Shown: piece by piece, positions 63,122 through 64,000 of the stretch
Numbering within the stretch: position 1 is the first letter of the stretch
Layout of the letters: each line of letters begins with the position of its first letter
DNA from: Paenibacillus sp. FSL H8-0079
GTDB taxonomy: Bacteria; Bacillota; Bacilli; Paenibacillales; Paenibacillaceae
Direction of reading: 5' to 3'
Assembly: GCF_037991315.1 (NCBI RefSeq)
Contig: NZ_CP150300.1
Location: forward strand, 6,572,001 to 6,636,000
DNA length: 64,000 nucleotides
Notes under the pieces: model-generated
Told to the model about the DNA's origin: nothing
Databases searched by the model: none
The model's input: only the letters and a program-made list of their open reading frames with translations
Translations under genes and position numbers: made by a program

Positions 63122-64000
63122 ATGAATAGTTCCTTGAAGCAACGAATGAAATCATTATTAGCACCAGCGTTCCCCGGTGGAATCATAACCATTCTTATAT
63201 TTTATCTTGATTACTTCCAATTCGAACTTGTTGAAAAGTTTCTACTTTTTGCGGCTTTCGTCATTGTACCTCTTGTGATTCTACTTTTGAACCATGACGC
63301 AAAGAATAAACATCAACGACTGATTTATGCCGCTATGAAATGGCTTCAATTTCCCGCCGCGCTTCTTACCCTGGCCTCGGTAATGAGTAGTAAGATGTGG
63401 GGGTTAGAAAGTACGGAAATTCCAGGGATTCTTTCTCTTGGATGGCTACTGTTCACACTGTTGCTCGGCATCTATGGCTTGACCACGATTGTGATTTCTA
63501 AAGGAAAAGCAGCGGAAATAGCGATTGGCGCTGGGCTCATTTACTTTTTTATCGGGGGCATTTGGTTTACCTTATATCAATCTCAATTGAACCTTTTCCA
63601 AGCTAATCCTGCAACGCACGCATTAAGCTCGGTTCACTTTCATTTTTCATCTGCGATCGTGCCGATTTTTATTGGTGCACTGGGACGCATCATGACGAAG
63701 AAAAGCTGGTATCCCTGGGTTGTTGCCATTGATATCATCGGACCAATCTTGATTGCTATTGGTATGATTTTCTCCAAGCCAATTGAATATATTGGTGTCA
63801 CTCTGTTCGCCTGCAATATTGTGGTTTACACCGCTTATCTCCTGGCTTATTTGAGGAAAAACGCTTTGGATATAAAGGCAGCCTTCTTCTTGGGCCTTTC
63901 TTGCCTAGCCTTTTACACGGTTGTTATCATTTCCATCTTCTATCCGTTACTGAAAAATATGTACTCCTTAACCATACTCAATTTTATTCCCATTTATGGA
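63122..64000 (+). CDS. YndJ-like polytopic membrane protein (3' end outside window)
   Basis: The frame is open from an ATG with AAAGGAAACCAC upstream to the window edge (293 codons). About eight membrane helices are seen, with FPGGIITILIFYLDYFQFELVEKFLLFAAFVIVPLV near the start and a conserved-looking SSVHFHFSSAIVPIFIGALGR. This resembles the YndJ family of Bacillus, of unknown function. The HFHF motif in a membrane helix suggests metal or cofactor binding, but that is inference. Confidence 0.7.
   Translation, partial: MNSSLKQRMKSLLAPAFPGGIITILIFYLDYFQFELVEKFLLFAAFVIVPLVILLLNHDAKNKHQRLIYAAMKWLQFPAALLTLASVMSSKMWGLESTEIPGILSLGWLLFTLLLGIYGLTTIVISKGKAAEIAIGAGLIYFFIGGIWFTLYQSQLNLFQANPATHALSSVHFHFSSAIVPIFIGALGRIMTKKSWYPWVVAIDIIGPILIAIGMIFSKPIEYIGVTLFACNIVVYTAYLLAYLRKNALDIKAAFFLGLSCLAFYTVVIISIFYPLLKNMYSLTILNFIPIYG

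Noticed and set aside
1..64000. rRNA or tRNA genes
   Set aside because: No cloverleaf with a TTCGANNC arm and no conserved rRNA segments were seen on either strand, though a covariance search was not possible.

Overview
The window reads as a chromosomal segment of a Paenibacillus-like, spore-forming Firmicute of moderate GC content. Supporting signs are S-layer-homology (SLH) surface proteins, strong AGGAGG ribosome sites with several TTG/GTG starts, an AraR-controlled arabinose operon, a YheC/D-type spore-coat-associated ATP-grasp protein, and Zur, Fur and CcpA-type operator sequences. No rRNA, tRNA or CRISPR array was seen.

Layout. 1-945 is a truncated secreted LamG-like protein. 1123-5533 holds a response regulator with a SARP-type output domain, divergent from a very large hybrid histidine kinase. 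5765-7270 is malate:quinone oxidoreductase. 7649-12759 is a five-gene NikA/CntA-type ABC importer whose promoter carries two Zur-like boxes, one exactly between -35 and -10. 12996-17595 is a polymorphic-toxin locus: a WXG100-EndoU toxin followed by a train of small, mostly unrelated candidate immunity genes, one broken, ending in a SUKH-4-like gene. 17781-19091 has a TPR-like protein and an Xre regulator. 19132-21714 is an AT-rich, tightly packed three-gene cassette ending in a TIR-domain protein; this is the best candidate here for an undescribed defence system. 21921-24906 has a diguanylate cyclase and an AAC(3)-family acetyltransferase.

24984-26913 is a group II intron (class C-like) inserted directly behind the araA terminator. 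26996-32756 is araB-araD-araA with divergent araR, two AraR operators, and a MITE-like repeat between araB and araD that supplies the araB stop codon. 32915-39254 has an internalin-like LRR protein, a Fur-controlled ferric-siderophore importer and a sensor kinase. 39523-40662 is a MetE-like methionine synthase behind a nested palindrome. 40985-46235 is an exopolysaccharide-type glycosyltransferase operon whose GT2 synthase carries a PilZ-like tail, a plausible target for the cyclase encoded nearby. 46408-50769 contains a decayed dinB, a YheC/D protein, small hypothetical genes including a DUF4303 member, and a secreted B-lectin protein.

50932-53774 is a second kinase/SARP-regulator pair. 53938-59199 holds two tandem 818-residue RCC1-repeat/SLH surface proteins whose C-terminal halves look identical while the RCC1 halves have diverged. 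59573-61696 is an SLH-anchored 5'-nucleotidase. 61697-62235 contains a deleted copy of the lectin gene. The window closes with an AlkD-like DNA repair protein and the start of a YndJ-like membrane protein.

Themes: surface display and sensing, metal acquisition under Zur and Fur, sugar use, and accessory competition/defence modules concentrated at 13-22 kb. Functions are inferred from motifs and context; no database search was run.
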